Origin: Pseudohoeflea sp964511625 | GTDB taxonomy: Bacteria > Pseudomonadota > Alphaproteobacteria > Rhizobiales > Rhizobiaceae | Assembly: GCA_964511625.1 (NCBI GenBank) | Contig: CAZEJG010000003.1 | Span: forward strand, 154,498-218,497 | DNA length: 64,000 bases | Reading direction: 5' to 3' | Notes under the pieces: generated by a model | What the model was told of the DNA's origin: nothing | The model's input: only the letters and a program-made list of their open reading frames with translations | The model's database searches: none | In this document: positions 9,300 to 16,671 of the stretch, piece by piece | How the letters are laid out: every line of letters starts with the position of its first letter | How positions within the stretch are numbered: the first letter of the stretch is position 1 | Program-made: the position numbers and the translations under genes

Positions 9300-10328
9300 A
9301 TGGCCGGAACATCAAGCGATAGCGCAGCGGGTGAAACCGCGTCGGGGCAGGCGTCTGCCGCCCCGGCGCAGGCTCCTGAGTTGAAGACGCCGCAGCCGGG
9401 CGGCAGTTCGCCGCTGTTCGGCATCTCGCTGAAGCTGATGTCGCTCGTCTCCTTCATGGGGATGGTGACGATCATCAAGCTCGCCGGCCAGGAAGAGGTG
9501 CCGCTCGGCGAGATCGTCTTCTTCCGCTCCGCTTTCGCCATCTTGCCGGTCATGGCCTACATGGCGGCGCGCGGCGTTTTCGCTGATGCCTGGAAGACGA
9601 GGCATCCGCTCGGCCACATCTGGCGGGGGATCGTCGGTTCCATTGCCATGGCGTGCAATTTTCTCGGCCTGACGCTTCTGCCGCTGCCCGATGCGATCGC
9701 CATCGGCTACGCCATGCCGCTGATGACGGTGATCTTCGCGGCGATCTTCCTGGGTGAGAAGGTGCGTCTGTTCCGCTGGACGGCGGTTGCCGTGGGCATC
9801 TGCGGCGTCGCGGTAATCTCGTATCCGAAGGTCACACTTATCGAGAGCGGCCTGGGCTCGCGCGAGACGCTGGGCCTTCTGGCCATGCTCGGTTTCACCA
9901 TCTTCGCCGCCACGGCGAGCATTCTGGTGCGGCGGCTGGTGCAGACCGAACAGACACACACGATCGTGCTCTATTTTTCGCTGAGTTCCACGGTTTTGTC
10001 GCTGCTGACGCTGCCCTTCGGCTGGGTGGTGCCCGATCCGCTGACGCTGTGTCTTCTGATGGTGGCGGGCCTGTGCGGCGGCGGTGCCCAGATATTGCTG
10101 ACGCAGAGCTATCGCTATGCCGACGTCTCGACCATCGCACCGTTCGAATACGGCTCGATCATCTTCGGGCTCGCCATCGGCTACTTCCTGTTCGGTGAAA
10201 CGCCGACGCTCAGCATGCTCGTAGGCACCGTGATCGTCGTATCCGCGGGTATTGCCATCATCTTCCGCGAACACAGGCTGGGTCTCGAGCGCCGGGCCCA
10301 GCGCAAGCTCGTCACGCCGCAGGGCTGA
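9300..10328 (+). CDS. DMT-family (EamA) permease
   Basis: A 342-aa inner-membrane protein with about ten hydrophobic helices in two EamA repeats (first from about residue 40, second from about 190), the architecture of drug/metabolite exporters. About 35 residues of Ala/Pro/Ser-rich hydrophilic sequence precede the first helix, which may mean a later start (for example the Met in KLMSLVSF). It follows the CoxL-like gene by 9 bases and may be co-transcribed with it. Its 3' end overlaps the convergent MFS gene by 17 bases. Substrate unknown. Confidence 0.85.
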   Translation: MAGTSSDSAAGETASGQASAAPAQAPELKTPQPGGSSPLFGISLKLMSLVSFMGMVTIIKLAGQEEVPLGEIVFFRSAFAILPVMAYMAARGVFADAWKTRHPLGHIWRGIVGSIAMACNFLGLTLLPLPDAIAIGYAMPLMTVIFAAIFLGEKVRLFRWTAVAVGICGVAVISYPKVTLIESGLGSRETLGLLAMLGFTIFAATASILVRRLVQTEQTHTIVLYFSLSSTVLSLLTLPFGWVVPDPLTLCLLMVAGLCGGGAQILLTQSYRYADVSTIAPFEYGSIIFGLAIGYFLFGETPTLSMLVGTVIVVSAGIAIIFREHRLGLERRAQRKLVTPQG

Positions 10329-11601
10329 TCTCGTCCTCGCTCGCGTCCTCGTCCGTCTGGCCCCATTCGGGGTCGGAACGCGGGTCGAGTTCGAGCGTCT
10401 GCGGCGTGGTCTCCTGGCCGGGCAGGGTGGCCTGGAACTCGCCACGCTCGTCGTCGGGCAACTGTTCGCGGCGGGTGATGCGCCAACCGGCATAGCCGGC
10501 ATAGGCGACGAAGAAGATCAGCAACGTCACGAACATTGCCGCCGGACCGGAAAAGTCCATCGCCGCACCGGCAATCAACGGGCCGAACATGGCGCCGATA
10601 CCGTAGATGATCATCAGACCGGAGGAGACGTCGACGAATTCGTCCGGCTCGGCGCGGTCGTTGGCATGCGCCACGTTGAGCGCGTAGATCGGATAAAGGA
10701 CGGTGCCGAGCAGGAACATGCCGAGGAAGAAGACCCAGCGGGACTCCGCACCGAACAGCGCCGCGATCAGGCATGCGATCGTGCCGATGCCGCCGGCAAG
10801 CACCATGATGCGGCGGCGATCCATCCGGTCGGAGGCGCGGCCGAGCGGATACTGGAAGATAGTGCCGCCGATCATCGCGGTTGCGAGCATGGTCGCGCCC
10901 TCGGCGGTCGAAAGACCCGCCTGCGAGCCGAACACCGGCGCCAGACCATTCCAGATGCCGCCGATGAGCCCGGTCAGCACCATGCCGATGACGGCTGCGG
11001 GCGATTTCCGGTAGAGCTTCGGGATGTTCATCCGCACCTGGTTGAGGGGTTGCGGAGACTGCGCGCTCGACAATGAAGTCGGCATGATGGCAAGCGAATA
11101 GATGACTGCGGAAAGGATGAAGAGCGTCGGCAGCAACGGGTCGCCGAAGGGCACCGTATACTGCCCGATCGTCAGTCCGCCCATGGTGACCACCATATAG
11201 ACGGAAAACAGTGCGCCGCGGTTCTCGTTGCTCACCTTTTCGTTGAGCCAGCTCTCGATGATCATGTAGCTGCCGGCGAGGGCGAAACCCGTCATGCCGC
11301 GGGATATGATCCACACGGTCGGATCAACCACCAGGACATTGAGAAGCTGCGAGAGCGAAAGCATCGTCACCATGACGCCGAAGACACGTACATGGCCCAC
11401 GCGTCGTACCAGGCGCGGGGAGATCAGGCATGAGGCGGTGAACGCGACCGCGTAGCTCGTGGCCATCACGGAAACGACGAGTGTCGACCAGCCCTCGGCG
11501 ACCGCGCGCAGAGGAATGAGGTAGCCCGAAAGGCCGGCTGCGACGAGCACGAAGAAGGTCGAAAGAAGCAGGGCTCCGACCGGTGCGATGGTGCGTAGCA
11601 T
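10312..11601 (-). CDS. MFS transporter, YcaD-like
   Basis: A 429-aa major facilitator with about 12 TM helices. The first half contains IESWLNEKVSNENRG, which matches the ESWL...NRG loop of the YcaD subgroup, and the second half has the cytoplasmic loop GRASDRMDRRR typical of MFS helices 8-9. The C-terminal 45 residues are hydrophilic and acidic. GGGAG lies about 8 bases before the ATG. It converges on the DMT gene with a 17-base coding overlap. Transported substrate unknown. Confidence 0.85.
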   Translation of the reverse strand: MLRTIAPVGALLLSTFFVLVAAGLSGYLIPLRAVAEGWSTLVVSVMATSYAVAFTASCLISPRLVRRVGHVRVFGVMVTMLSLSQLLNVLVVDPTVWIISRGMTGFALAGSYMIIESWLNEKVSNENRGALFSVYMVVTMGGLTIGQYTVPFGDPLLPTLFILSAVIYSLAIMPTSLSSAQSPQPLNQVRMNIPKLYRKSPAAVIGMVLTGLIGGIWNGLAPVFGSQAGLSTAEGATMLATAMIGGTIFQYPLGRASDRMDRRRIMVLAGGIGTIACLIAALFGAESRWVFFLGMFLLGTVLYPIYALNVAHANDRAEPDEFVDVSSGLMIIYGIGAMFGPLIAGAAMDFSGPAAMFVTLLIFFVAYAGYAGWRITRREQLPDDERGEFQATLPGQETTPQTLELDPRSDPEWGQTDEDASEDEISPAA

Positions 11602-11707
11602 CGAGTTTTCTCCCGCCCGCGAGTCAGTCAGAACGTGGATACTGCTTTTTCACGACGGGGCAACTTCTTATGCGCGGAAAACGACAGCGGACCTTCCGTT
11701 TCCGACA

Positions 11708-11727
11708 GCGCGCCCCGAAGGGCGCGC
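11708..11727 (-). terminator. GC-rich hairpin downstream of the second EF-hand gene
   Basis: Perfect 8-bp stem GCGCGCCC/GGGCGCGC with a CGAA loop, 35 bases past the stop of the EF-hand gene on the minus strand. There is no T-tract, so it is only a possible terminator. Confidence 0.4.
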
Positions 11728-11761
11728 CCGGTCGATAATGCCAGGGAATTGACTGCTTCGC

Positions 11762-12196
11762 TCAGAAGCGTGCGTTGCGCCATTCCGGTCGGGTGAGCAT
11801 CCCGTCACCATTCGCATCCGCTGCCTTGAAGCGGTTTGCCGCGCCCGCGACGAATTCCTCGAGGCTCACCTGGCCGTCGCCATTAGTGTCCATCGGCGCG
11901 AAGCGGGCCTCCTTCTCGGCCTGCCGCTGCGCCTGCATGGCCGTGTTGGCGCCGTTTTGCTGTCCCATGCGGACGCTCATATATTCATCTTTGGTGAGCT
12001 TGCCGTTCGTGTCGGCATCCATGGCGTTGAACACGCTTTCGGCGTTCGACGTCGCTTCTGCGCGACTGACAAGGCCGTCGCCGTTCGCGTCGATGTCGGC
12101 AAAGCGTCCGCCCTGACCACCTTGGGCGAGGACGCTTGTGGCGACAAGTCCGAGGGCGAAGGCGAGCGACGGGATTTTCCAGCATGTATTGGTCAT
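11762..12196 (-). CDS. Exported EF-hand protein
   Basis: A 144-aa protein with a signal peptide (about 1-24, SVLA-QG) and four EF-hand loops at about 36-47, 60-71, 103-114 and 127-138, each with Asp at position 1 and Glu at position 12 (for example DTNGDGQVSLEE). It is predicted to be a periplasmic calcium binder. It resembles the EF-hand protein at 774-1349 in layout but lacks the Met/His-rich insert; the segment between loops 2 and 3 is Gln/Ala rich. A purine-rich AGGAAAGG lies upstream of the ATG. It stands alone between the MFS gene and the uracil-DNA glycosylase gene. Physiological role not known. Confidence 0.85.
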   Translation of the reverse strand: MTNTCWKIPSLAFALGLVATSVLAQGGQGGRFADIDANGDGLVSRAEATSNAESVFNAMDADTNGKLTKDEYMSVRMGQQNGANTAMQAQRQAEKEARFAPMDTNGDGQVSLEEFVAGAANRFKAADANGDGMLTRPEWRNARF

Positions 12197-12295
12197 AGCT
12201 CAGGCCTTTCCTGTCCGGTTTTCCTGCGGCCACGGTCAAACGCCCGTGACCACGGAAATCCTAGACCCGGACTGCGGGAGATGGATTGACGCGGA

Positions 12296-13186
12296 TCAAC
12301 CGGTGGAGCGGTCGAGTTGAAGACGTTCGGCGAGGGTCAGCAGATCCGCCCAGACGAGCTTCTTCTGTGCCGGGCTCTTCAGCAGATGGCTCGGATGCAG
12401 CGTCGGCATGACCGGGATCGTCAGGCCGTCGCGTTCATAGGTCTGGAAGTTACCGCGCAGCGACAGGATGCCGCGCTCGTTTTCCAGGAGAGCCTTGGTC
12501 GGCACGTTGCCGAAAAACAGAAGCATCTCCGGCCTGACGAGTTCGATATGGCGCTCGGTGAAGGGCCGGCAGAGCGCGATCTCGTGCGGCGTCGGCGGCC
12601 GGTTGCCGGGCGGCCGCCAGTAGATGGCGTTGGTCAGGCAGGCCGTCGAACGGTCATGACCGATGGCGGCGAGCATACGGTCGAGAAGCTGGCCGGAGCG
12701 TCCGGCAAAGGGAAGGCCCTGCAGGTCGTCGTCGCGTTCCGGCGCCTCGCCGATGATCATCAGCCGCGCCTGCGGGTTGCCGTCGGCAAACACCGTGTTG
12801 CGCGCCGAGTGGCGCAGGTTGCAGCCGTTGAAGCCTTCGATGGCCGCCTTGAGTTCCTCTATGGAGTTTGCGGCCTTCGCCGTGGCGCGGGCATCCTCGA
12901 AGGCGGCGGCATCCGGCACGGTCATCTGCGGCACCGGTGCTGCCGGCGGCTGAGCGGGACGGGATTGTCCGGAAGAAGCAGCGCCTGCGGAGCGCTCGCG
13001 TGCGGGTTCGGCGGAAGATCGGGGAGGGGTCGCGCGGGCGGCCTGGCGGCGCCGGGCGTCTTCCTGGCTCTCGGCGAACCTGTCGACGGGGATATCCTCG
13101 AGCGGCGTGTCCACGCCGGCATCGGCATAGAACAGCATCAGCGCCTCGAGGGCTCCGGCGTCGGCATGTTCGGCGGAAACGGTCAT
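12296..13186 (-). CDS. Uracil-DNA glycosylase, family 4-like
   Basis: A 296-aa protein. Residues 1-100 are a Pro/Ala/Arg-rich linker-like extension; the UDG fold covers about 105-290, with GEAPERDDD (146-154), LPFAGRSGQLLD, RPPGNRPPTPHE (191-202) and HPSHLL (264-269). It should excise uracil from deaminated DNA. Classical family 4 enzymes bind a 4Fe-4S cluster through four cysteines (CxxC, C before RPPxNR, and AC). Here I see only C122, C183 and C206, with Trp190 where the Cys before RPPGNR is expected, so the cluster is probably absent or altered. A second, family 1 enzyme (ung) is also in the window. The family is clear; activity is inferred. Confidence 0.85.
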   Translation of the reverse strand: MTVSAEHADAGALEALMLFYADAGVDTPLEDIPVDRFAESQEDARRRQAARATPPRSSAEPARERSAGAASSGQSRPAQPPAAPVPQMTVPDAAAFEDARATAKAANSIEELKAAIEGFNGCNLRHSARNTVFADGNPQARLMIIGEAPERDDDLQGLPFAGRSGQLLDRMLAAIGHDRSTACLTNAIYWRPPGNRPPTPHEIALCRPFTERHIELVRPEMLLFFGNVPTKALLENERGILSLRGNFQTYERDGLTIPVMPTLHPSHLLKSPAQKKLVWADLLTLAERLQLDRSTG

Positions 13187-13243
13187 GCCTCTCTTCTACG
13201 CCGATGCACAGGCCGGGGGAAGGGGCGGTAGCCCGGAGCCACG

Positions 13244-13277
13244 GCAAAAGAAAACGCCCGGGCGATGGCCCGGGCGT
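13244..13277 (-). terminator. Rho-independent terminator of rplI
   Basis: Perfect 10-bp stem ACGCCCGGGC/GCCCGGGCGT (13254-13263 and 13268-13277) with a 4-base loop, followed on the minus strand by TTTCTTTT. It lies 30 bases past the rplI stop. Confidence 0.9.
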
Positions 13278-13306
13278 CCGTATCGTTGCGGTAAAGCGGG
13301 AGCCGA

Positions 13307-13912
13307 TCAGGCCTGCTCTTCGCCTTCGGCTGCTTCGCCGTCTTCGTCTTCGAAGTCCGGGTCGGTGGCAGCGGCTTCGGCAGCGGCAGCTGCTTCTTCC
13401 TCGTCGATGCCGTAGATGGCGTCGGCGGAGGTCAGGTCCTCGCCCTTGGCCTGGCGCTCGGCTTCATCGGCCGAGCGGGCAACGTTGAAGTCGACATTGA
13501 CGATCACGTCCGGGTGCAGCGCGAGGCTGACCGTGTGAATGCCGATGGTCTTGATCGGGTTGTTGAGGTCGACCTGGTTGCGGCCGATGTTGAAGCCTTC
13601 CTCGCCGAGAACGGCAACGACGTCGCGTGCAGCGACCGAACCGTACAGCTGACCGGTCTCACCGGCTGAACGGACGACGATGAAGCTCTTGCCGTCGAGC
13701 TTTTCGGCGACCGACTGGGCTTCCGACTTGCGCTCGAGGTTGCGGGCTTCGAGTTCGGCGCGCTGCGATTCAAAACGCTTCTTGTTGGCTTCGTTAGCGC
13801 GCAGTGCCTTGCCCTCGGGGAGCAGGAAGTTGCGGGCGTAGCCGTCGCGGACCTTTACGGTCTCGCCCATCTGGCCGAGCTTGGCGACGCGTTCGAGAAG
13901 AATGACTTCCAT
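13307..13912 (-). CDS. rplI: 50S ribosomal protein L9
   Basis: A 201-aa L9. It begins MEVILLERVAKLGQMGETV, followed by the G-Y-A-R-N-F/L-L-P segment, the L9 N-terminal domain signature; the central helix and C-terminal domain follow to about residue 150. The last 45 residues are an acidic, alanine-rich tail, longer than the E. coli protein but common in alphaproteobacteria. AAGGAAATCACC precedes the ATG. It ends the rpsF-rpsR-DUF2232-rplI cluster, all on the minus strand, and is followed by a strong terminator. It binds 23S rRNA and bridges the base of the L1 stalk. Confidence 0.97.
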   Translation of the reverse strand: MEVILLERVAKLGQMGETVKVRDGYARNFLLPEGKALRANEANKKRFESQRAELEARNLERKSEAQSVAEKLDGKSFIVVRSAGETGQLYGSVAARDVVAVLGEEGFNIGRNQVDLNNPIKTIGIHTVSLALHPDVIVNVDFNVARSADEAERQAKGEDLTSADAIYGIDEEEAAAAAEAAATDPDFEDEDGEAAEGEEQA

Positions 13913-13942
13913 GGTGATTTCCTTTCGTGGTGTCGTTCGATG

Positions 13943-14902
13943 TCAGGATTTGGGTTGGTTGGGCGTCATGGTCGACAGACGGCCGGTGGCGGTCAGTCCG
14001 AAGACCAGGAAGAAGAGGATCGGCACGGTGAACAGGATCACCATGACGTAGGCGAGCCAGATGGCGACGGGCCGCCATGGCTTGCCACGGGTCATGAAAT
14101 GCATCAGCGCGAAGCCCGACAGGATGAAGCCGGCGCCGTAGGTGCCGGCGATCACCCAGCCGACCAGATCGTAGGGCGCGGGCAGAAGAAAGGTCATCGC
14201 GATGCCGATGCCGAAGGTGTAGAGACCCGTGCGCGGCATCCTGAGCTGTGCCGGGACGTCGTCGCGCGGGCGCTTGGCGCGGCCCGACATGGCCACGATG
14301 CCGCGGGCGACGTAATACATGCCGAAGAGGATGGCGACCCAGGTCGCACCCTGCACCAGCGGCAGGAGAACCCGCATCAGCGACTTCATTTCTTCGAGGC
14401 TGGCCGGGTCGAGCGTCAGCTCCGGATTGCCTTCCTTCAGGATGGAGACGAAGGAATCGACCAGTTCGCCCGACAGCTCCGGTCCGTAGCCCATCACGTA
14501 GCCGAGAATGACGAGGACCACGGCGACGATGGCTGCGATCTGGAACAGGATGTCGGAAAGCGGGAACCAGGCGAGCCGGCCTTCCGGTCCGCCGATTTCC
14601 TCGGCCGGGCGCGCGAGATTGCTCAGATGCGCGATCCACGCCGCAGGCGCCAGCGAGGTCAGCGCCGCCGAGAAGGCGGCGAGGGGACCGGACATGACCG
14701 AGATGACGGCCGCGCCGGTGATCACTGCAATGATGGAAGCGAGGTTGGACCAGCCGAGACCCGCGATCAGCACCGGCAGCGAGGCCGAGGCGATCAAAAG
14801 CATGGCGAGGTAGGACGGCGTCACGGCACCGGCCAGCAGGAACGCGGACGCGATCCCGGCAATCAGGCCGACGAGGGCCGATATGGCTTTGGTGTCCTGC
14901 AT
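13943..14902 (-). CDS. DUF2232 family membrane protein
   Basis: A 319-aa integral membrane protein with about eight or nine hydrophobic helices, matching the DUF2232 (YybS-like) family found between rpsR and rplI in many alphaproteobacteria. The frame opens at 14974, but the ATG at 14902 has AGGA at correct spacing and starts just before the first helix. It lies 30 bases upstream of rplI, so the two are probably co-transcribed. A hairpin with a T-rich stretch separates it from rpsR. Molecular function is not known; the recurring ribosomal-protein neighbourhood is the only hint. Confidence 0.85.
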   Translation of the reverse strand: MQDTKAISALVGLIAGIASAFLLAGAVTPSYLAMLLIASASLPVLIAGLGWSNLASIIAVITGAAVISVMSGPLAAFSAALTSLAPAAWIAHLSNLARPAEEIGGPEGRLAWFPLSDILFQIAAIVAVVLVILGYVMGYGPELSGELVDSFVSILKEGNPELTLDPASLEEMKSLMRVLLPLVQGATWVAILFGMYYVARGIVAMSGRAKRPRDDVPAQLRMPRTGLYTFGIGIAMTFLLPAPYDLVGWVIAGTYGAGFILSGFALMHFMTRGKPWRPVAIWLAYVMVILFTVPILFFLVFGLTATGRLSTMTPNQPKS

Positions 14903-15030
14903 GTCGCTGTCCTGCTTTGCGCAGTTAGGGGCGGGCGTCAGCCTCTGGGCCCCAACTCGGTTCGGGTCGTTCATTCCTGTTTCGCGGCCTCCCGCGAAGA
15001 GGAAATCCGGAAGGGCCGAAGTCCGTCCGG

Positions 15031-15064
15031 AAAGACAGAAGCCGGCGGTCCGGAGACCGCCGGC
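15031..15064 (-). terminator. Terminator or attenuator after rpsR
   Basis: Perfect 10-bp stem GCCGGCGGTC/GACCGCCGGC (15041-15050 and 15055-15064), loop CGGA, then TTCTGTCTTT on the minus strand. It would end the rpsF-rpsR transcript or reduce read-through into DUF2232-rplI. Confidence 0.75.
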
Positions 15065-15073
15065 CGCATCAGC

Positions 15074-15322
15074 TTAGCTGATGACGTAGGGCAGCAGGCC
15101 GAGGAAACGGGCGCGCTTGATCGCCTTGGCGAGTTCGCGCTGCTTCTTCTGGCTCACGGCCGTGATGCGGGACGGAACAATCTTGCCGCGCTCGGAAACG
15201 TAGCGCTGCAGCAGACGGACGTCCTTGTAGTCGATCTTCGGAGCGTTGGCACCGGAGAACGGGCAGGTCTTGCGCCGGCGGTGGAACGGGCGGCGCGTCG
15301 GGATCTGGTTGATATCGACCAT
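15074..15322 (-). CDS. rpsR: 30S ribosomal protein S18
   Basis: An 82-aa S18 with the conserved core KTCPFSGANAPKIDYKDVRL, then RYVSERGKIVPSRITAVS and the QRELAKAIKRARFLGLLPY C-terminus that contacts 16S rRNA. The length is normal. AAGGAGAG lies just before the ATG. It is 12 bases downstream of rpsF, the usual S6-S18 pair whose products bind the 30S platform as a heterodimer. Confidence 0.98.
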   Translation of the reverse strand: MVDINQIPTRRPFHRRRKTCPFSGANAPKIDYKDVRLLQRYVSERGKIVPSRITAVSQKKQRELAKAIKRARFLGLLPYVIS

Positions 15323-15334
15323 GATTGTCTCTCC

Positions 15335-15739
15335 TTAGTCGCGCGGGCGGCGGGGGCCGCGGTCGCCACGATCACCACGGGGGCCGCGATCGCCGCGGTC
15401 GCCACGATCATCGCGATCGCGCTTCTGCAGCATGGCCGACGGGCCTTCCTCGTGGGCTTCGACCGAAACGGTCATGAAGCGCAGGATGTCTTCGTTGAAG
15501 CGCATCTGGCGCTCCATTTCCTGCACCGCGCTGGCCGGCGCGTCGATGTCCATCAGCGCGTAGTGGGCCTTGCGGTTCTTCTTGATCCGGTAGGTCAGGG
15601 ACTTCAGGCCCCAGTTTTCGATACGCCCGACCGATCCGCCATTTTCCTCGATGATGCCCTTGTAGAGGTTCACAAGTTCATCGAGCTGCTGGGCGGAAAT
15701 ATCCTGCCGGGCAAGGAATACGTGCTCGTAAAGCGCCAT
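15335..15739 (-). CDS. rpsF: 30S ribosomal protein S6
   Basis: A 134-aa S6. The ferredoxin-like core begins MALYEHVFLARQDISAQQ and includes IENWGLKSLTYRIKKNRKAHY, followed by ERQMRFNEDILRFMTV. The last 28 residues are a low-complexity tail of RGD, DRG and RGP repeats, seen as longer S6 tails in rhizobia. The frame is open further upstream, but only the ATG at 15739 fits the family. First gene of the ribosomal cluster; its leader is described with the upstream intergenic region. Confidence 0.97.
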   Translation of the reverse strand: MALYEHVFLARQDISAQQLDELVNLYKGIIEENGGSVGRIENWGLKSLTYRIKKNRKAHYALMDIDAPASAVQEMERQMRFNEDILRFMTVSVEAHEEGPSAMLQKRDRDDRGDRGDRGPRGDRGDRGPRRPRD

Positions 15740-16160
15740 GATTTCTTTGCCTTTCTTGCATTTACACACCCGGATCGGCGCTGAGCCCCAGCGACTTGCC
15801 TGTCGGCTTTCGCCGCGCAAGAAAGACGTTTCGAGACGGTCGTGAGCGGAGACACGGGAGGCCGGGACACTCTTGTCCCTGCAGGCTGACTGCCAGCCCT
15901 CCGTACAGCCACCAGCCGATTGACCGGGTGTTCGAACGCGCTGGCCTATACGCGCAATGCCGCCGAATGGCAAGGGCAATGGCACAGATGGATCGAAACG
16001 GCGCCGGGGCGGCGCCTCAGAATTCTGGAAATCGAGATATAAACGAAATAACATGTATCGTTAAAATTGCAGAGATTGATTTAAGCGCCCCTTACTGGGG
16101 GACGGTGTAGGCAAGCTGCACATACGGCCATCAGGGCCGGTTTTTCCCAAGGATAACGCT
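15740..16160. other. 421-base divergent intergenic region (rpsF leader and SUOX-fold gene promoter)
   Basis: No gene seen. The rpsF-proximal part contains small hairpins on the minus strand (CGGC-GAAA-GCCG and CGCTG/CAGCG) that could be a ribosomal-protein leader, but I cannot match a defined S6:S18 motif. An AT-rich stretch at about 16029-16085 holds an imperfect inverted repeat AACGA (16042-16046)/TCGTT (16058-16062) and is the likeliest promoter area for the plus-strand gene at 16161. Confidence 0.5.
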
Positions 16161-16643
16161 ATGAAAAGCACAACTCGCTTCCTCGCGGTGGCGACGGCGC
16201 TTGCCGTCATGGTCCTCTCGCAGCCTTCCAATGCCGGTCAGGTGGTCCTGACGATCGATGGTGCCGTTGCCGGCGGCCATGTCGATATGACACTCGAGCA
16301 GATTGAAGCGCTCGGGCTCGAGAAGATCGAGACCACGACGCCGTGGCATGACGGCAAGGTCGATTTTGAAGGCGTTCCGCTCCAGCGCCTACTTGAGAAG
16401 GTCGGTGCCACCGGCGCCGACCTCGAAATCGTGGCGCTCAACGACTACCGCACCCAGGTCCCCGTCGAGGATGCGACCAGATATGGCGTCATCCTCGCCA
16501 GCCGCAAGCAGGGCCAGCCCATGCCGGTCAGCGACAAGGGGCCACTCTTCGTCATCTACCCCTTCGACAAGTATCCCGAGTTGCGCAACGAGGTTTATTA
16601 CTCCCGCTCCGCCTGGCAGGTCCGCTCGATCACCGTCGAGTGA
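16161..16643 (+). CDS. Periplasmic sulfite-oxidase-fold protein without Mo-ligand cysteine
   Basis: A 160-aa protein: signal peptide (about 1-25, SNA-GQ), then a single domain like the oxidoreductase molybdopterin-binding (YedY/SUOX) fold: DMTLEQIEALG, FEGVPLQRLLEKVGA, LNDYRTQVPVED, GPLFVIYPFDKYPEL and a C-terminal WQVRSITV strand. The protein contains no cysteine at all, so it cannot bind a molybdopterin metal as the enzymes do, and it is about half the size of YedY. It is therefore more likely a binding or sensory protein. It has SD AAGGA and lies 28 bases upstream of a membrane GGDEF-EAL gene, probably in one operon. Fold assignment is moderately sure; the sensing role is inference. Confidence 0.75.
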   Translation: MKSTTRFLAVATALAVMVLSQPSNAGQVVLTIDGAVAGGHVDMTLEQIEALGLEKIETTTPWHDGKVDFEGVPLQRLLEKVGATGADLEIVALNDYRTQVPVEDATRYGVILASRKQGQPMPVSDKGPLFVIYPFDKYPELRNEVYYSRSAWQVRSITVE

Positions 16644-16671
16644 CGATGTGATACCGGGAGGGAGGTGACGC

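Noticed and set aside
13940..15784. A 614-codon plus-strand open frame over rplI, DUF2232 and rpsR
   Set aside because: Antisense to three confidently identified genes; composition is typical shadow (Arg/Gly/Asp rich).
15940..15960. TTCGAAC-like sequence that could be a tRNA T-arm
   Set aside because: No flanking stem pairs on either strand, and no acceptor or anticodon stem can be drawn.
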